A stretch of DNA of 64,000 nt from Candidatus Bathyarchaeia archaeon (lineage in GTDB: Archaea > Thermoproteota > Bathyarchaeia > Bathyarchaeales > DTEX01). Every line of letters begins with the position of its first letter. The stretch's first letter is position 1. The stretch spans positions 60,719-124,718 of the forward strand of contig JAVZNR010000005.1 of assembly GCA_038882715.1 (NCBI GenBank), given 5' to 3'. Positions 46,328-54,512 of this stretch are shown piece after piece. The position numbers and the translations under genes are program-made. Below the pieces are notes generated by a model. The model made no database searches. It was not told the origin of the DNA and was given only the letters and a program-made list of their open reading frames with translations.

Positions 46328-46951
46328 CTAGATTCTCCGTTTATTGTAGACTAATATCCCGGCAGCAGCGGCAGCGGCCGCTATCGCCATGATCGCCATA
46401 ACTGTTTGGCTTGTCAAGAATAGTTCTGGTGAGGGTGCTTCAGCCACTATTTCTCCGCCGACAGCATAGTACTGTCCAATAACTGTCTGAGGCTGCAATG
46501 CAACTAGGAGAACGCTTAAAGAAATTAACAGAGCCGCTATAACAGCATACATCTCTTTTCTCATCACTATCCTCCAGGTGGGCGCGCCCACGCTAAACGA
46601 AATTATGAGTAGAGCAGCCCAACTGACAGCTTCCTCCCCATTAATCTTACGTGCCACATAAAAGGAGATCAACGCGAGACCAGTTAAAGCTGCCAAGGGA
46701 TGTAGTAAATCCATTAGGAGAACAGTGTTTTTCCCTATGGAAGCCCATAACCAGTATACTAACATAAGATAAAGTGGCCTCCCCATTCCTCCATTTGCCA
46801 GCGCCTGTATAAGTCCAGCGTCTTCAGCTTCTTCGAGAAAGGATTTATAGAGGATTACGTCCACGCCTACTGGCTTAAAATCTGGGTTGATTGTTGGTAA
46901 GTGCGGTAAGACTACTAGGAGTAGATTGAGTAGTAGAGCTAAGATGAGCAT
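46328..46951 (-). CDS. Multi-spanning membrane protein, perhaps a shortened GT-C-like protein
   Basis: Protein of 207 residues with about five hydrophobic segments, including one at the very N-terminus and one before the basic C-terminal end (YNKRRI). The N-terminal part (HLPTINPDFKPVGVDVILYK and GMGRPLYLMLVYWLW) resembles the first loop and helices of large GT-C glycosyltransferases, which are much longer. It may thus be the remnant of a gene that lost its middle. The C-terminal single helix after a PSPEL stretch looks like a surface-protein anchor. Confidence in function is low. Confidence 0.4.
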   Translation of the reverse strand: MLILALLLNLLLVVLPHLPTINPDFKPVGVDVILYKSFLEEAEDAGLIQALANGGMGRPLYLMLVYWLWASIGKNTVLLMDLLHPLAALTGLALISFYVARKINGEEAVSWAALLIISFSVGAPTWRIVMRKEMYAVIAALLISLSVLLVALQPQTVIGQYYAVGGEIVAEAPSPELFLTSQTVMAIMAIAAAAAAAGILVYNKRRI

Positions 46952-46987
46952 AATATGTGATGAGATAGGAATCTAAAATTGTTAATA

Positions 46988-47161
46988 TCAAAATCTATCT
47001 TTTAGATCTATGCGCAATCTCCTGATCTTTTTAGCCAATTCAATTCTAGTGTCATGATTACGTATCCTTTCAGTCTTTCTTTCAATTTCATCAATAATTT
47101 CCTCTATTTCTTGGATTGATTTACTTGGGTAGGAGTAGATGGAGGAGTAAACCTTAGTCAT
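46988..47161 (-). CDS. Small open frame, charged helical protein
   Basis: A 57-codon frame on the minus strand, starting MTKVYSSIYSYPSK and ending RLRIDLKDRF. It is mostly charged and helical. It lies immediately downstream of a broken frame (47174-47369) and may have been its co-transcribed partner. No family is recognised. Confidence 0.35.
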   Translation of the reverse strand: MTKVYSSIYSYPSKSIQEIEEIIDEIERKTERIRNHDTRIELAKKIRRLRIDLKDRF

Positions 47162-47173
47162 CAGATAACCCAG

Positions 47174-47369
47174 CTAAAACTCCAATAGAAGGTCGGAAGA
47201 TATCTGCTCCCAATCTTTCCAATGCTGCTCAAGGGCCCTCACAAGTGCCTTCTCCACTCTCCTCACATCTTCTATCACTGGATCTTTATAACGTAAACTG
47301 GCTGAAGGGTCTTCTCATCGATTGTCTTCGGCACAAGCCCCCATATAACAGCATCTTCAAATAACTAGA
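47174..47369 (-). pseudogene. Broken gene fragment of unknown family
   Basis: The minus strand reads AVIWGLVPKTIDEKTLQPVYVIK and, after a one-base shift, DPVIEDVRRVEKALVRAL...WKDWEQISSDLLLEF, stopping at 47174. The two parts read as one protein end. No upstream part is found. The family is not recognised; the helical RVEKALVRAL region could belong to a toxin-antitoxin or nucleotidyltransferase-related protein, but that is a guess. Confidence 0.4.
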
Positions 47370-47444
47370 AAGAGTTTGTGTCAAATGTGAGTTTCGAGGC
47401 ATGTAAGATTGAATCTCTTAGGGGAAAGAGAGGGAGAGGCTTCA

Positions 47445-47540
47445 ATGACCATTCTCGATACAAGTGTTGCTGTGGATAGAGCGAGAGTGATATTCCTATG
47501 GCAGTATTATGTGAGAGTGATATTCCTTGGGTTTCATTAG
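47445..47540 (+). pseudogene. VapC (PIN-domain) toxin N-terminal stub
   Basis: From the ATG at 47445 the first residues MTILDTSVAVDRA match the start of PIN-domain toxins, with the first metal-binding Asp in LDTS. The frame then runs into unrelated sequence and stops at 47538. The preceding bases in another frame (SLRGKRGRGFND) could be the tail of the VapB antitoxin. A 15-bp direct repeat, GAGAGTGATATTCCT, at 47484-47498 and 47513-47527 marks where the gene was cut. Confidence 0.45.
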
Positions 47541-47882
47541 GGTTAAATTTGGTGTTTTTAATCCGCTTTCTCCCACAAAGATTACTGAGGTAGAGGGTAT
47601 AGTTGACATGGGAGCCATATATAGCGTTATACCTGGAAGGAGGCTTGAGGAGTTGGGTGTTAAGCCGATTGAGAGGAGGAGGTTTAGGGCTTTCGGCGGA
47701 TATGTTGAGAGGGATATAAGCGAGGCTGAATGGAGATTATGGGAAGGAGGAGGACAGTAACCGTTATTATGGGGGAGGATGAAGATCAGGTCATTTTAGG
47801 CGTAACAGCCCTAGAATCCTTCGGTTTAGAGGTCGACCCAGTGAGGGGAACGTTGAAAGAGGTGGAGCTCCTACTCCTATAA
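47527..47882 (+). pseudogene. Frameshifted retropepsin-like aspartic protease (clan AA)
   Basis: The first frame reads IRVKFGVFNPLSP, VEGIVDMGAIYSVIP (active-site region, usually D-T/S-G; here D-M-G) and FRAFGGYVERD. A shift near 47735 leads to the continuation RRRTVTVIMGEDEDQ, ILGVTALESFGLEVDP and EVELLLL, stopping at 47880-47882. Together they make a full clan AA single-domain protease of about 115 residues. The frameshift and the altered active-site residue indicate loss of function. Confidence 0.65.
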
Positions 47883-48076
47883 TGGGTTTTTCTTTCCAGT
47901 TTCACCTTAGAAGATTAGCCACATTAAAGCAGTTTAGATTGCGTTGATTTGCTCTAAGAGTGTGTTGGCTCTAAACTCCCCTCAAACTCCTTCTTCCCTT
48001 TTCTGTTCGTTAGACTCCTCTCTACTTTTAGAGGGAGGGGCGGGAGGGATTGAAAGAGGATTCTGCGAGGCGCGCT

Positions 48077-48652
48077 TTATATATTTGTCCAGAGGTTTTC
48101 TGTTAGTCCTTTTATTGTGAAGCCGCTTTTAAGGAGCTTTTCGGTTACTGGCTGAACATCTTCCCACTCGTCGGGGGTTATCGGCAAAACGCCAACCCTA
48201 TCTCTAATTTCCCTGAGTACCTGCAGCGCTCTCTCTGAGCCCTCTATGGTTCTCGGTAAGACCAGCCATATGAATGTGATTATTGTTGGCCTAAAGGCTC
48301 TACTTATCGATGTCTGGAATTCCATGAATATGCTGAAGCCTAGGTCGTAGGCGCCGAAGAAAGATATTGTTTCGCCCTTAGCCGCCTTGAGGAGCGCTGT
48401 AGGCGTCAGCAGTGAAAGCGTGATCTCCCTGAGAATCTGGGCGTAGGTTATTGTTACGCCGCTTGTCCTAGCGAACTCCTCAAGAGCCCTCTTAACCTCA
48501 TCCCTATCCATCTCATTCGGCTGAAAACCCATACCTCTGAGAATTTGGAGCAGAGGCTTCCTCACGATGAAGCCCAAGTTGAAGGTTTTCTTCGCCCTGT
48601 CAAAGAAGCTCTTCCCAACATAAAACATTAAAGGCTCCAAACTAGCACTCAC
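48077..48652 (-). CDS. Hypothetical protein
   Basis: Intact 191-residue frame of unknown family. It appears mixed alpha/beta with a hydrophobic stretch near residues 128-142 (PTIITFIWLVLP), which may be buried rather than membrane-spanning. It contains LEEFARTSGVTITYAQI and ends LTENLWTNI. It has no clear partner. It sits between the retropepsin relic and the toxin-antitoxin pair in the accessory region. Confidence 0.45.
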   Translation of the reverse strand: MSASLEPLMFYVGKSFFDRAKKTFNLGFIVRKPLLQILRGMGFQPNEMDRDEVKRALEEFARTSGVTITYAQILREITLSLLTPTALLKAAKGETISFFGAYDLGFSIFMEFQTSISRAFRPTIITFIWLVLPRTIEGSERALQVLREIRDRVGVLPITPDEWEDVQPVTEKLLKSGFTIKGLTENLWTNI

Positions 48653-49002
48653 TAATTTTCCTCCAGACCTAATCCAAATATAACGTGCTGAAATCTCTAA
48701 TTTAAGTTTTGTTATATGAACTTAAGACACGACCAAATCTCATGCTTTCATTAAAGCGAGTAAGGCGGCATAGTGCTCTTAACTTTAAGTTTCACATTTC
48801 TAGGCGCGAACCCCTCTTGATGGGGAAAAGCAGCAGAATGATGAATTCATATATAAAGCCGCTGGAAGTATTAAGGGGGCGAAGAACCTTATTGAAGTGG
48901 TTAATTAATTATTAAGTTCAATATGATGTCCGTTCTCTTTGATATGGCTTGGAAGGTTTAAATACGTAGACATTGTTTTAAATTGTATACGGAGGTCTAT
49001 CC
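48653..49002. other. Spacer with gene relic and promoter of the toxin-antitoxin pair
   Basis: Short open stretches around 48709-48915 in different frames (for example AAGSIKGAKNLIEVVN, ending near 48909) look like the end of a decayed small gene that I cannot name. GGTTTAAATA at about 48954-48963 is a likely TATA box for the following pair, whose leader carries GGAGGT. Confidence 0.3.
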
Positions 49003-49308
49003 TTGTCCGAGGTGGTTTCGGCTAGGCTGCCTAAGGAAATGGTGCGTTTCATAGAAGAGATAGCCAGAGAGGAGAGGGTGGATAAGTCGACCATTCTGGA
49101 GAGGGCGTTGGAGCATTACCTGCGTGAGTGGAGGCTTAATAAAGCTGTAGAATTGTATAGGGATGGGTCAGTTACGCTCTCAAGGGCTGCCGAGATTGCT
49201 GGTGTCTCAATATGGGAGATGATTGATGTATTGGCGCAGAAGAAGGTCACACTCCAGTATAGCGTTGAGGACTTTGAAGAGGATCTGAAGGCGCTTGAGC
49301 GAAGATAA
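49003..49308 (+). CDS. Antitoxin: ribbon-helix-helix plus UPF0175-like domain
   Basis: Protein of 101 residues. The N-terminus (VSARLPKEMVRFIEEIA...STILERALEHYL) is a ribbon-helix-helix DNA-binding domain. The C-terminal half (LYRDGSVTLSRAAEIAGVSIWEMIDVL) is UPF0175, the known antitoxin family paired with DUF3368 toxins. The TTG start follows GGAGGTC. It overlaps the toxin gene by 14 bases and likely represses its own promoter. Confidence 0.85.
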   Translation: MSEVVSARLPKEMVRFIEEIAREERVDKSTILERALEHYLREWRLNKAVELYRDGSVTLSRAAEIAGVSIWEMIDVLAQKKVTLQYSVEDFEEDLKALERR

Positions 49309-49831
49309 GCCTACCTACGCAGTCTCAAACTCCACACCACTAATCTACCTGGCGAAGGTCGGCAAGCTCGAAATACTTAGATCTGTCTTTGAGAAAATTT
49401 TTATCCCCAAGGCCGTTTTCGAGGAGGCAGTGGTCAGGGGGAAGGCTCTTAACATTAGTGATGCGTTCATTATTGAGCGGGCTGTTGGGGCATGGATTGT
49501 TAGGGAGCGGGTGAAGCCTGAGATAGACGCCGAATACCGCTTCCTAGACACGAATATAAGGCTCGGCTTAGGGGAGAGGGAGGCAATTAAGCTGTGCAAG
49601 CAGCTAAACATAAAATATCTTATAGCGGATGATGGAGAAGCGAGAAGAGTATCAAAGATGCTCAATATAACGCCGATCGGAACATGCGGCATAATAATCA
49701 AAGCCTATAAGCGGGGAATAATGACGAGGGACGAGACAATCCAAATCCTAGACGAGCTCCTAAAAGCCGGGTTCAGAATAAGCCCAGAACTATACCGCAG
49801 AATCCTCAGCGAGCTAGAACCACGACACTAA
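49295..49831 (+). CDS. Toxin: DUF3368 PIN-like nuclease
   Basis: Protein of 178 residues of the DUF3368 family, a PIN-fold RNase-type toxin. The N-terminal VSNSTPLIYLAKVGKLE block has Asn-Ser where VapC has the first Asp, as usual for DUF3368. Acidic residues GLGEREAIKLC (about residue 90) and IADDGEARRV (about 110) complete the metal site. It is coupled to the UPF0175-type antitoxin upstream and appears intact. Confidence 0.85.
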   Translation: MSEDKPTYAVSNSTPLIYLAKVGKLEILRSVFEKIFIPKAVFEEAVVRGKALNISDAFIIERAVGAWIVRERVKPEIDAEYRFLDTNIRLGLGEREAIKLCKQLNIKYLIADDGEARRVSKMLNITPIGTCGIIIKAYKRGIMTRDETIQILDELLKAGFRISPELYRRILSELEPRH

Positions 49832-50616
49832 ATGAGGTCAAGTTTTTAAAATATAAATGTCCATGACACCTGATTAAATATATGGGTAAGTAAGCCCCTT
49901 TTTGTTCGTCTTTTATTGGCCGGGAAGCCTTATCTTAAGAAAAGGTAAGACTTTTTAATGAGGGGGAGGATTTGGGGAGGAGATCCTGCGCCCTCGTATT
50001 GCTTTTGATCCTGCTTACGTCGCCCCACCTAATCGTAGGGTGCTATGCGTGGGTTCAGATAAGCGGTATTTACTTTTTATAACACTTAATAGTTTTTCTC
50101 TAACGAGATCTTTAAACGCTAATCCTACTTTGATAGATACTTAGGGAAATGAAAAATACATAAATATGCATGGTTTGAGGCAGTTTACTTAAATAATCCT
50201 CTAAGATATTGGAGGTATTCGGTTTAGACAAGGGACTCCCCAAAGAGATGGCATTAATAAACTAGGTGCTTAACTCACTCCCGCCAGTAATCGGGAGCTG
50301 CTAGTAAATTACATAGTAATCGAAATATTCAGTAAAGGAGTATAAAGTACATTCATGGCAATCATGTCTGGCGAAAGTTACGGAGTTCATCTTAACTCTC
50401 TCGTACTCCTCATTTTTCAATCTACACCTATTAAGCGAGAGAACAATTCTTCGATATCTAAAATCTCAAGAAACCTCTCTTTCATTACGTAAAGAAGTTG
50501 CTTGAAGAGCGATACTGAAGCCAGCGGAATAGGATTAGTCTCAGTAAACAGTAGAGAAAGCGAAGGTTAAATGTTTAAATTTAGTTGATCTTAGTTTAAA
50601 GTAGGGATTTAAGCAT
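49832..50616. other. Long gene-poor stretch with relics
   Basis: About 785 bases without an intact gene. It holds the lipoprotein-like stub listed at 49972-50082, a 6-bp hairpin (CTCCCG at 50278-50283 and CGGGAG at 50292-50297), and on the minus strand an open stretch at about 50417-50545 (containing FKQLLYVMKERFLEILDIEELF) that looks like a decayed gene end. TATA-like sequence shortly before 50617 should serve the mntA-hepT pair. Confidence 0.35.
49972..50082 (+). pseudogene. Stub of a secreted or lipoprotein gene (signal peptide only)
   Basis: TTG-started frame of 36 codons preceded by GAGGGGGAGGA. It begins with basic residues, then a hydrophobic stretch LVLLLILLTSPHLIVGCYA that ends in a lipobox-like VGC, and stops soon after. 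It is best read as the first part of a truncated exported-protein gene; a functional small protein is less likely. Confidence 0.3.
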
Positions 50617-50910
50617 ATGAGGTCTCTTGAAGAGGTAAAAAGGGTCTTATCTGAGCATAAAGATGAATTGAGAGAAAGGTTTAAGGTTAAGGAGATTGGG
50701 ATCTTTGGCTCTTTTGTTAGGGGTGAGCAGAGGAAGAGGAGCGATATTGATATCCTAATCGAGTTTGAGGAGCCGCCGAGCCTCTTTGAATTCATGGACT
50801 TAGAGGATTATTTAAGTAAACTGCTTGGCTTGAAGGTTGACCTTGTTACGAGGGATGCTCTAAAGCCTAGGATTGGAGAACACATTTTAAGAGAAGTTGT
50901 CTACCTATGA
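50617..50910 (+). CDS. mntA: MntA-type nucleotidyltransferase (antitoxin of HepT)
   Basis: Minimal nucleotidyltransferase of 97 residues. The active-site motif GSFVRGEQRKRSDIDILIEF (about residues 29-48) has the required GSx(n)DxD pattern, with a third acid in VDLVT. In characterised pairs MntA AMPylates a Tyr of HepT and so neutralises it. It overlaps hepT by 4 bases. Intact. Confidence 0.9.
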   Translation: MRSLEEVKRVLSEHKDELRERFKVKEIGIFGSFVRGEQRKRSDIDILIEFEEPPSLFEFMDLEDYLSKLLGLKVDLVTRDALKPRIGEHILREVVYL

Positions 50911-51251
50911 GGAAAAGGGATTATAGGGATTACCTACAAGACATACTTGACTCAATCAAGGATATCGAGGAATTCACAAGAAACATGGATTTCGAGGATT
51001 TTGCAAGAGATAAAAAGACTATAAATGCCGTAATTAGGAGCATTGAGGTTATAGGTGAAGCGGCCAAGCATATACCTAAATCAGTTAGGGACAAGTATCC
51101 TTCGATTCCATGGAAGAAGATGGCTGGAATGAGGGACAAATTGATCCACGAATACTTCGGCGTAGACGTCAAAATATTATGGAAAACAATAAAGAAAGAT
51201 ATACCGCCGCTCAAACCACTGATAGAGAACATTCTGGAGAGCTTGGGCTAA
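50907..51251 (+). CDS. hepT: HepT-type HEPN RNase toxin (DUF86)
   Basis: HEPN-domain protein of 114 residues. The catalytic Rx4HxY motif is seen as RDKLIHEYFGVD (about residues 75-86), with Tyr available for AMPylation by MntA. The preceding SIEVIGEAAKHIP and PWKKMAGMRD blocks are family hallmarks. It forms a toxin-antitoxin pair with the overlapping mntA. Intact. Confidence 0.9.
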   Translation: MRKRDYRDYLQDILDSIKDIEEFTRNMDFEDFARDKKTINAVIRSIEVIGEAAKHIPKSVRDKYPSIPWKKMAGMRDKLIHEYFGVDVKILWKTIKKDIPPLKPLIENILESLG

Positions 51252-51479
51252 AGCCATGAGATACATTATTAGAAGGCAAAATAATTGAGGCATGCTATGG
51301 GTTAATGTGAGATTGCCGAATATCGAGGCTAATCTTCTCTCCTTTTGGTTTTCTCAGCGGTCTCTAGTATGCAAATGATGTGAAAAATGTCAGTTCTGTA
51401 TGCTCGCGTAAGCAAATAACTCCCAATCTCTATAATTGTCTTATATAACGATGCTCAGATGTATTATTGTTGGGTAAGG

Positions 51480-51839
51480 ATGAAGGCGAAGGATCTAGGT
51501 AGGGCTGTGAGGCGTTTCTATGAGAGTATGGGTTGCGCGGTCTTCTTTCCCAGTGGTGGCATTCGCGTTGGGAATGGTATGATTGATGGCGAGGTTTATG
51601 AGCGCGGAATAAAGATAGCTGTGGAGTTAAAGAGTGATAACGATGATATTCTGCGTGGGCTAGGACAGCTGCTGGAAGCACTAGCGCACGGATATGATGA
51701 GGCGCTCTTAGTGACAAGTCAGACTAGGGCTGAGCGCCTAGACATAAAGGTCTTTGAGGTAACCGGGATAGGGCTGGCAGCCGTGAATAGTAGAAGAGAA
51801 CTGAAGATAATTGTTGAGCCGAAGATAGTTAAGTTTTAG
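51480..51839 (+). CDS. Putative PD-(D/E)XK nuclease-like protein
   Basis: Protein of 119 residues. An acidic residue in GNGMIDGEVYE and the following strand IKIAVELKSDNDD give a D...ExK pattern, with LGQLLEALAHGYDEALLVT after it, like small resolvase/Vsr-like nuclease folds. The ATG at 51480 is preferred to 51459, because the TATA-like CTTATATA (about 51439-51446) would place the transcript start near 51466. It lies next to another similar protein and the integrase, so it may belong to the core of the element. Confidence 0.55.
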   Translation: MKAKDLGRAVRRFYESMGCAVFFPSGGIRVGNGMIDGEVYERGIKIAVELKSDNDDILRGLGQLLEALAHGYDEALLVTSQTRAERLDIKVFEVTGIGLAAVNSRRELKIIVEPKIVKF

Positions 51840-51881
51840 GATAAAAATATTATTTGTTTATTAACAAAATGGTGATTGATC

Positions 51882-52967
51882 ATGTCCGAACCAAGCGATG
51901 GGAAGAGCTTGTTAGAGAGGGTTACTGAGGGCTTGCCCGCCGAGCTTAGGGATGCTTATAATAGGGCTCCGAAGCGCGGTCCACCAGCCCATGAGGTGCT
52001 TAGGCTTTATTCGGCGTTGCACTTATGGCGTGAGGGGCTGCGAGAGATAAGCTTCGAGAAAGTCGTTGAGTGCTCTAATGGTGAGCCGATATACGTGGAC
52101 ATATTCGTTAAGGATGGAGCGGAGAACGTCTACATTGAATGTGAGCGCTATCCGGTGAAGTCTGAGGTTAAGAAGTGCGCTAGTATAATTAAGGCTAAGG
52201 ATAACTTCGCTAAGGTTATCGTAGCTATTCAGGACCGCGTAGGCTGGTATGCGAGTTGGATGAGCGGTGCCGCGGATGAAGTCTGGATAGTCTGCAGGAA
52301 TGGGGATGTCGTGTACCCGGGCAGCTGGGCATCTATGAGGAGGAGGCTCCTCTACACATCGATTCATGAGGCGGCGCTATTATACGCATTGGCATCCTAT
52401 AGGGAGGCTGAGGAGACCTACGCAAGAGCTAAGTCTAGTGCAGTTGAGGAGGAGGTCTTCTGGAGACCATTGCTGAGCAGGGCTATGGCCGCAGTCCTAG
52501 GCGGTGAGAACGACTGGATCCTAAAGGTGCCGGTCAGGGGAGTATGGCTCCAGAGGGCCGAGCAGGCTGAGAGGGACATGCCAAGGTGGAGAGCCGAGGC
52601 CCTTAATAAGGTCTTCCAAGTGATTAACACAACCCTCGCACTGGCATCACCATATCAAATAGCTGTTGACGAGAAGGGAACCGCAACAATAACGGTTGAC
52701 CAAGAGGCCGCGGAGTGGCTTGGCTGGAAGGACTACCCATGCTCACAGAGCAACAGCCACTTCAAGCTCATAGAGAAGACGCTCAACAGGGAACTCAGGA
52801 TAGTCCAAGAAATCTTAAAGTTTGAGAGGACTGGCAGAGTCGATGAGGAATATAGGATGGAAGTAAATCTAGCAGAGCTAAGCATGCTATCTAAGAAGAT
52901 GAAAACCATCGACGATGAGATCAATGCCCTCCGTGAGCAGATCAAGCAGCTTGAGCAGGACGGGTAA
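51882..52967 (+). CDS. Putative element protein with nuclease-like core and C-terminal coiled coil
   Basis: Protein of 361 residues. In the first third GEPIYVDIFVKDGAENVYIECERYPVK has a D...ExE arrangement resembling a PD-(D/E)XK core, with TrpTrp-rich helices after it. The last 40 residues are a coiled coil (KKMKTIDDEINALREQIKQLE). The middle region is rich in Ala, Trp and Arg and has no recognised motif. ATG at 51882 follows GGTGATTG. It precedes the integrase, which is convergent. Function unknown. Confidence 0.45.
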   Translation: MSEPSDGKSLLERVTEGLPAELRDAYNRAPKRGPPAHEVLRLYSALHLWREGLREISFEKVVECSNGEPIYVDIFVKDGAENVYIECERYPVKSEVKKCASIIKAKDNFAKVIVAIQDRVGWYASWMSGAADEVWIVCRNGDVVYPGSWASMRRRLLYTSIHEAALLYALASYREAEETYARAKSSAVEEEVFWRPLLSRAMAAVLGGENDWILKVPVRGVWLQRAEQAERDMPRWRAEALNKVFQVINTTLALASPYQIAVDEKGTATITVDQEAAEWLGWKDYPCSQSNSHFKLIEKTLNRELRIVQEILKFERTGRVDEEYRMEVNLAELSMLSKKMKTIDDEINALREQIKQLEQDG

Positions 52968-52973
52968 ATCAAG

Positions 52974-52987
52974 CACGCATATGCGTG
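52974..52987. repeat. Perfect palindrome between element genes
   Basis: CACGCATATGCGTG, a perfect 14-bp palindrome just after the end of the preceding gene. A related near-palindrome occurs 173 bases further on. The two may be paired protein-binding sites close to the integrase gene. Confidence 0.5.
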
Positions 52988-53146
52988 TCTCTCTAGCGAG
53001 ATTAAGCCCCAATTTTTATCACATTCAACCTAATCTTGTGCAGAGTTTTGTCATATTATGACAAATCGCCATTCTATACGGCGCAATCGATACGTCTAAG
53101 GCTTAGAAGGCATAGTTAAATATCGTTCTAAGAGTATATTGTTTGG

Positions 53147-53162
53147 ACACGCATTTGCGTGT
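53147..53162. repeat. Near-perfect palindrome upstream of the integrase end
   Basis: ACACGCATTTGCGTGT, symmetric except for the two central bases, and sharing CACGCAT and GCGTG with the palindrome at 52974. It lies 30 bases beyond the 3' end of the integrase gene. It may be a binding site for an integrase or other element protein, or part of a terminator. Confidence 0.5.
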
Positions 53163-53191
53163 TACAGAGACTTGCACATATTATTTGGGCA

Positions 53192-54460
53192 TCACTTTAG
53201 ATGTGGTAAGTTTGTGTGGTCACCGCGTACAATACCAATCTTCTTTGACTTTATTGCCTCTAGGATTGTCTTCAGCTCAGCTATCTCAGCGCTTTGCTCA
53301 GCCATCTTCTGCTTCATTGACTCAATCATTTCCGCTGCTTCAACAACCTCCTTGGCGGACATCTCAGCCTTGTAGGCTGTCATCATGCTGAGGGGCAGAC
53401 CGCATTCGCTGCAGAACCTGCTTGTTTCAGGGATGACTGAGCCGCACCTAGGACACTTAACTGTTTTAACTACGCTTTCCGCCTCAACCTTCTTTATGCC
53501 ATATATGGAGAGAATCGCCTCCTCAACATCTCTGGTGTCAGAGTGAACATATTTGGCCGGCATCCTCGAGCCGTGGACCCAGCCCGCATAGGACTCCAGC
53601 TGGGCTTCTGTCAGAACCTTAGCCATCTTCGTGATCGCCGTGTGCCTGAACAGGTACGGCCAAACCTCCTTCCTTAACCCGGCTTTTTTCACTAAACGCT
53701 TTATTATTAGGCGGAAGTGCCTGTAGCTTAATCTTCTGCCTAGATAGTTTCTTGACAGGGAGCACCATAATGGGGCATTTGGGTCGTCTCTAAGCGGATG
53801 CTCTTCAAGCCATTTTAAGAGCGGCTTATAGGAAACTACAAGCGGAATCCTCTTGAGCTCGGTCTTACCGACAACGGTTATAAGGCAATATTTATCTTTA
53901 AACTCTACGCTGCCAACACTCATGCTTAGCAGCTCGCCCGGTCTCAACGCTCCCTCAAAGAGCGTATAAACCATGGCCCTATCCCTGGCATTCTCAGTAG
54001 CTTTTACAAGAGCCTCAAAATCATCTACTGTGAGTAGCGCCTCAGGCTTTACCCTAGAATCATTCGCCCTCTTTTTAGAGACCTTGATCCATGCAACCTC
54101 AGGCGGAACAGGCGCACCCCTCTCGCAGCTCCCACACTTGGCGAATTGTATAAGTCTCTTCAAGACAAGCCTCTTATGGCGCTTTGTCTCCTCCCTCCAA
54201 GACCTATTACCGTTAATCTTCGCCACCACGCGCTCAACATTGACCCGCGTTGCCTCCCTAACATCAAAGTCTATTAGACGTAGCACGGCGATTAAGTGCG
54301 CCGCTTGATTGCTGAGCGCCGCCTCACTAAGCCCAAGACTAGCTAAGTGGTCCAGCAACCTAAGCGCGACATCGCCATTCCCAAGCTCAGCGATAATCCG
54401 CCTATAACGCTCAATCCTCCTAGCGAAGTCGTAAATATCCTCCCTCAACCCAAGCCCCAT
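53192..54460 (-). CDS. Tyrosine integrase with C-terminal zinc ribbon
   Basis: Site-specific tyrosine recombinase of 422 residues. The N-terminal core-binding domain (about 1-130) precedes the catalytic domain. Catalytic residues are visible as Arg in FEGALRPGELLS, HxxR in YLFRHTAITK, His in GWVHGSRM, and the nucleophile Tyr in AKYVHSDTR. A zinc ribbon follows (CPRCGSVIPETSRFCSECG), then a helical tail. Start at 54460, just 52 bases from the 3' end of the tRNA-Ala gene; a TATA-like CTTTTTAAG precedes it. It probably catalysed insertion into this tRNA. The gene is unsplit. Confidence 0.92.
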   Translation of the reverse strand: MGLGLREDIYDFARRIERYRRIIAELGNGDVALRLLDHLASLGLSEAALSNQAAHLIAVLRLIDFDVREATRVNVERVVAKINGNRSWREETKRHKRLVLKRLIQFAKCGSCERGAPVPPEVAWIKVSKKRANDSRVKPEALLTVDDFEALVKATENARDRAMVYTLFEGALRPGELLSMSVGSVEFKDKYCLITVVGKTELKRIPLVVSYKPLLKWLEEHPLRDDPNAPLWCSLSRNYLGRRLSYRHFRLIIKRLVKKAGLRKEVWPYLFRHTAITKMAKVLTEAQLESYAGWVHGSRMPAKYVHSDTRDVEEAILSIYGIKKVEAESVVKTVKCPRCGSVIPETSRFCSECGLPLSMMTAYKAEMSAKEVVEAAEMIESMKQKMAEQSAEIAELKTILEAIKSKKIGIVRGDHTNLPHLK

Positions 54461-54512
54461 AAAAGAGGAGCCCGCAGAACTTAAAAAGGGAAGGAATGTG
54501 GACCCAAAAGAC

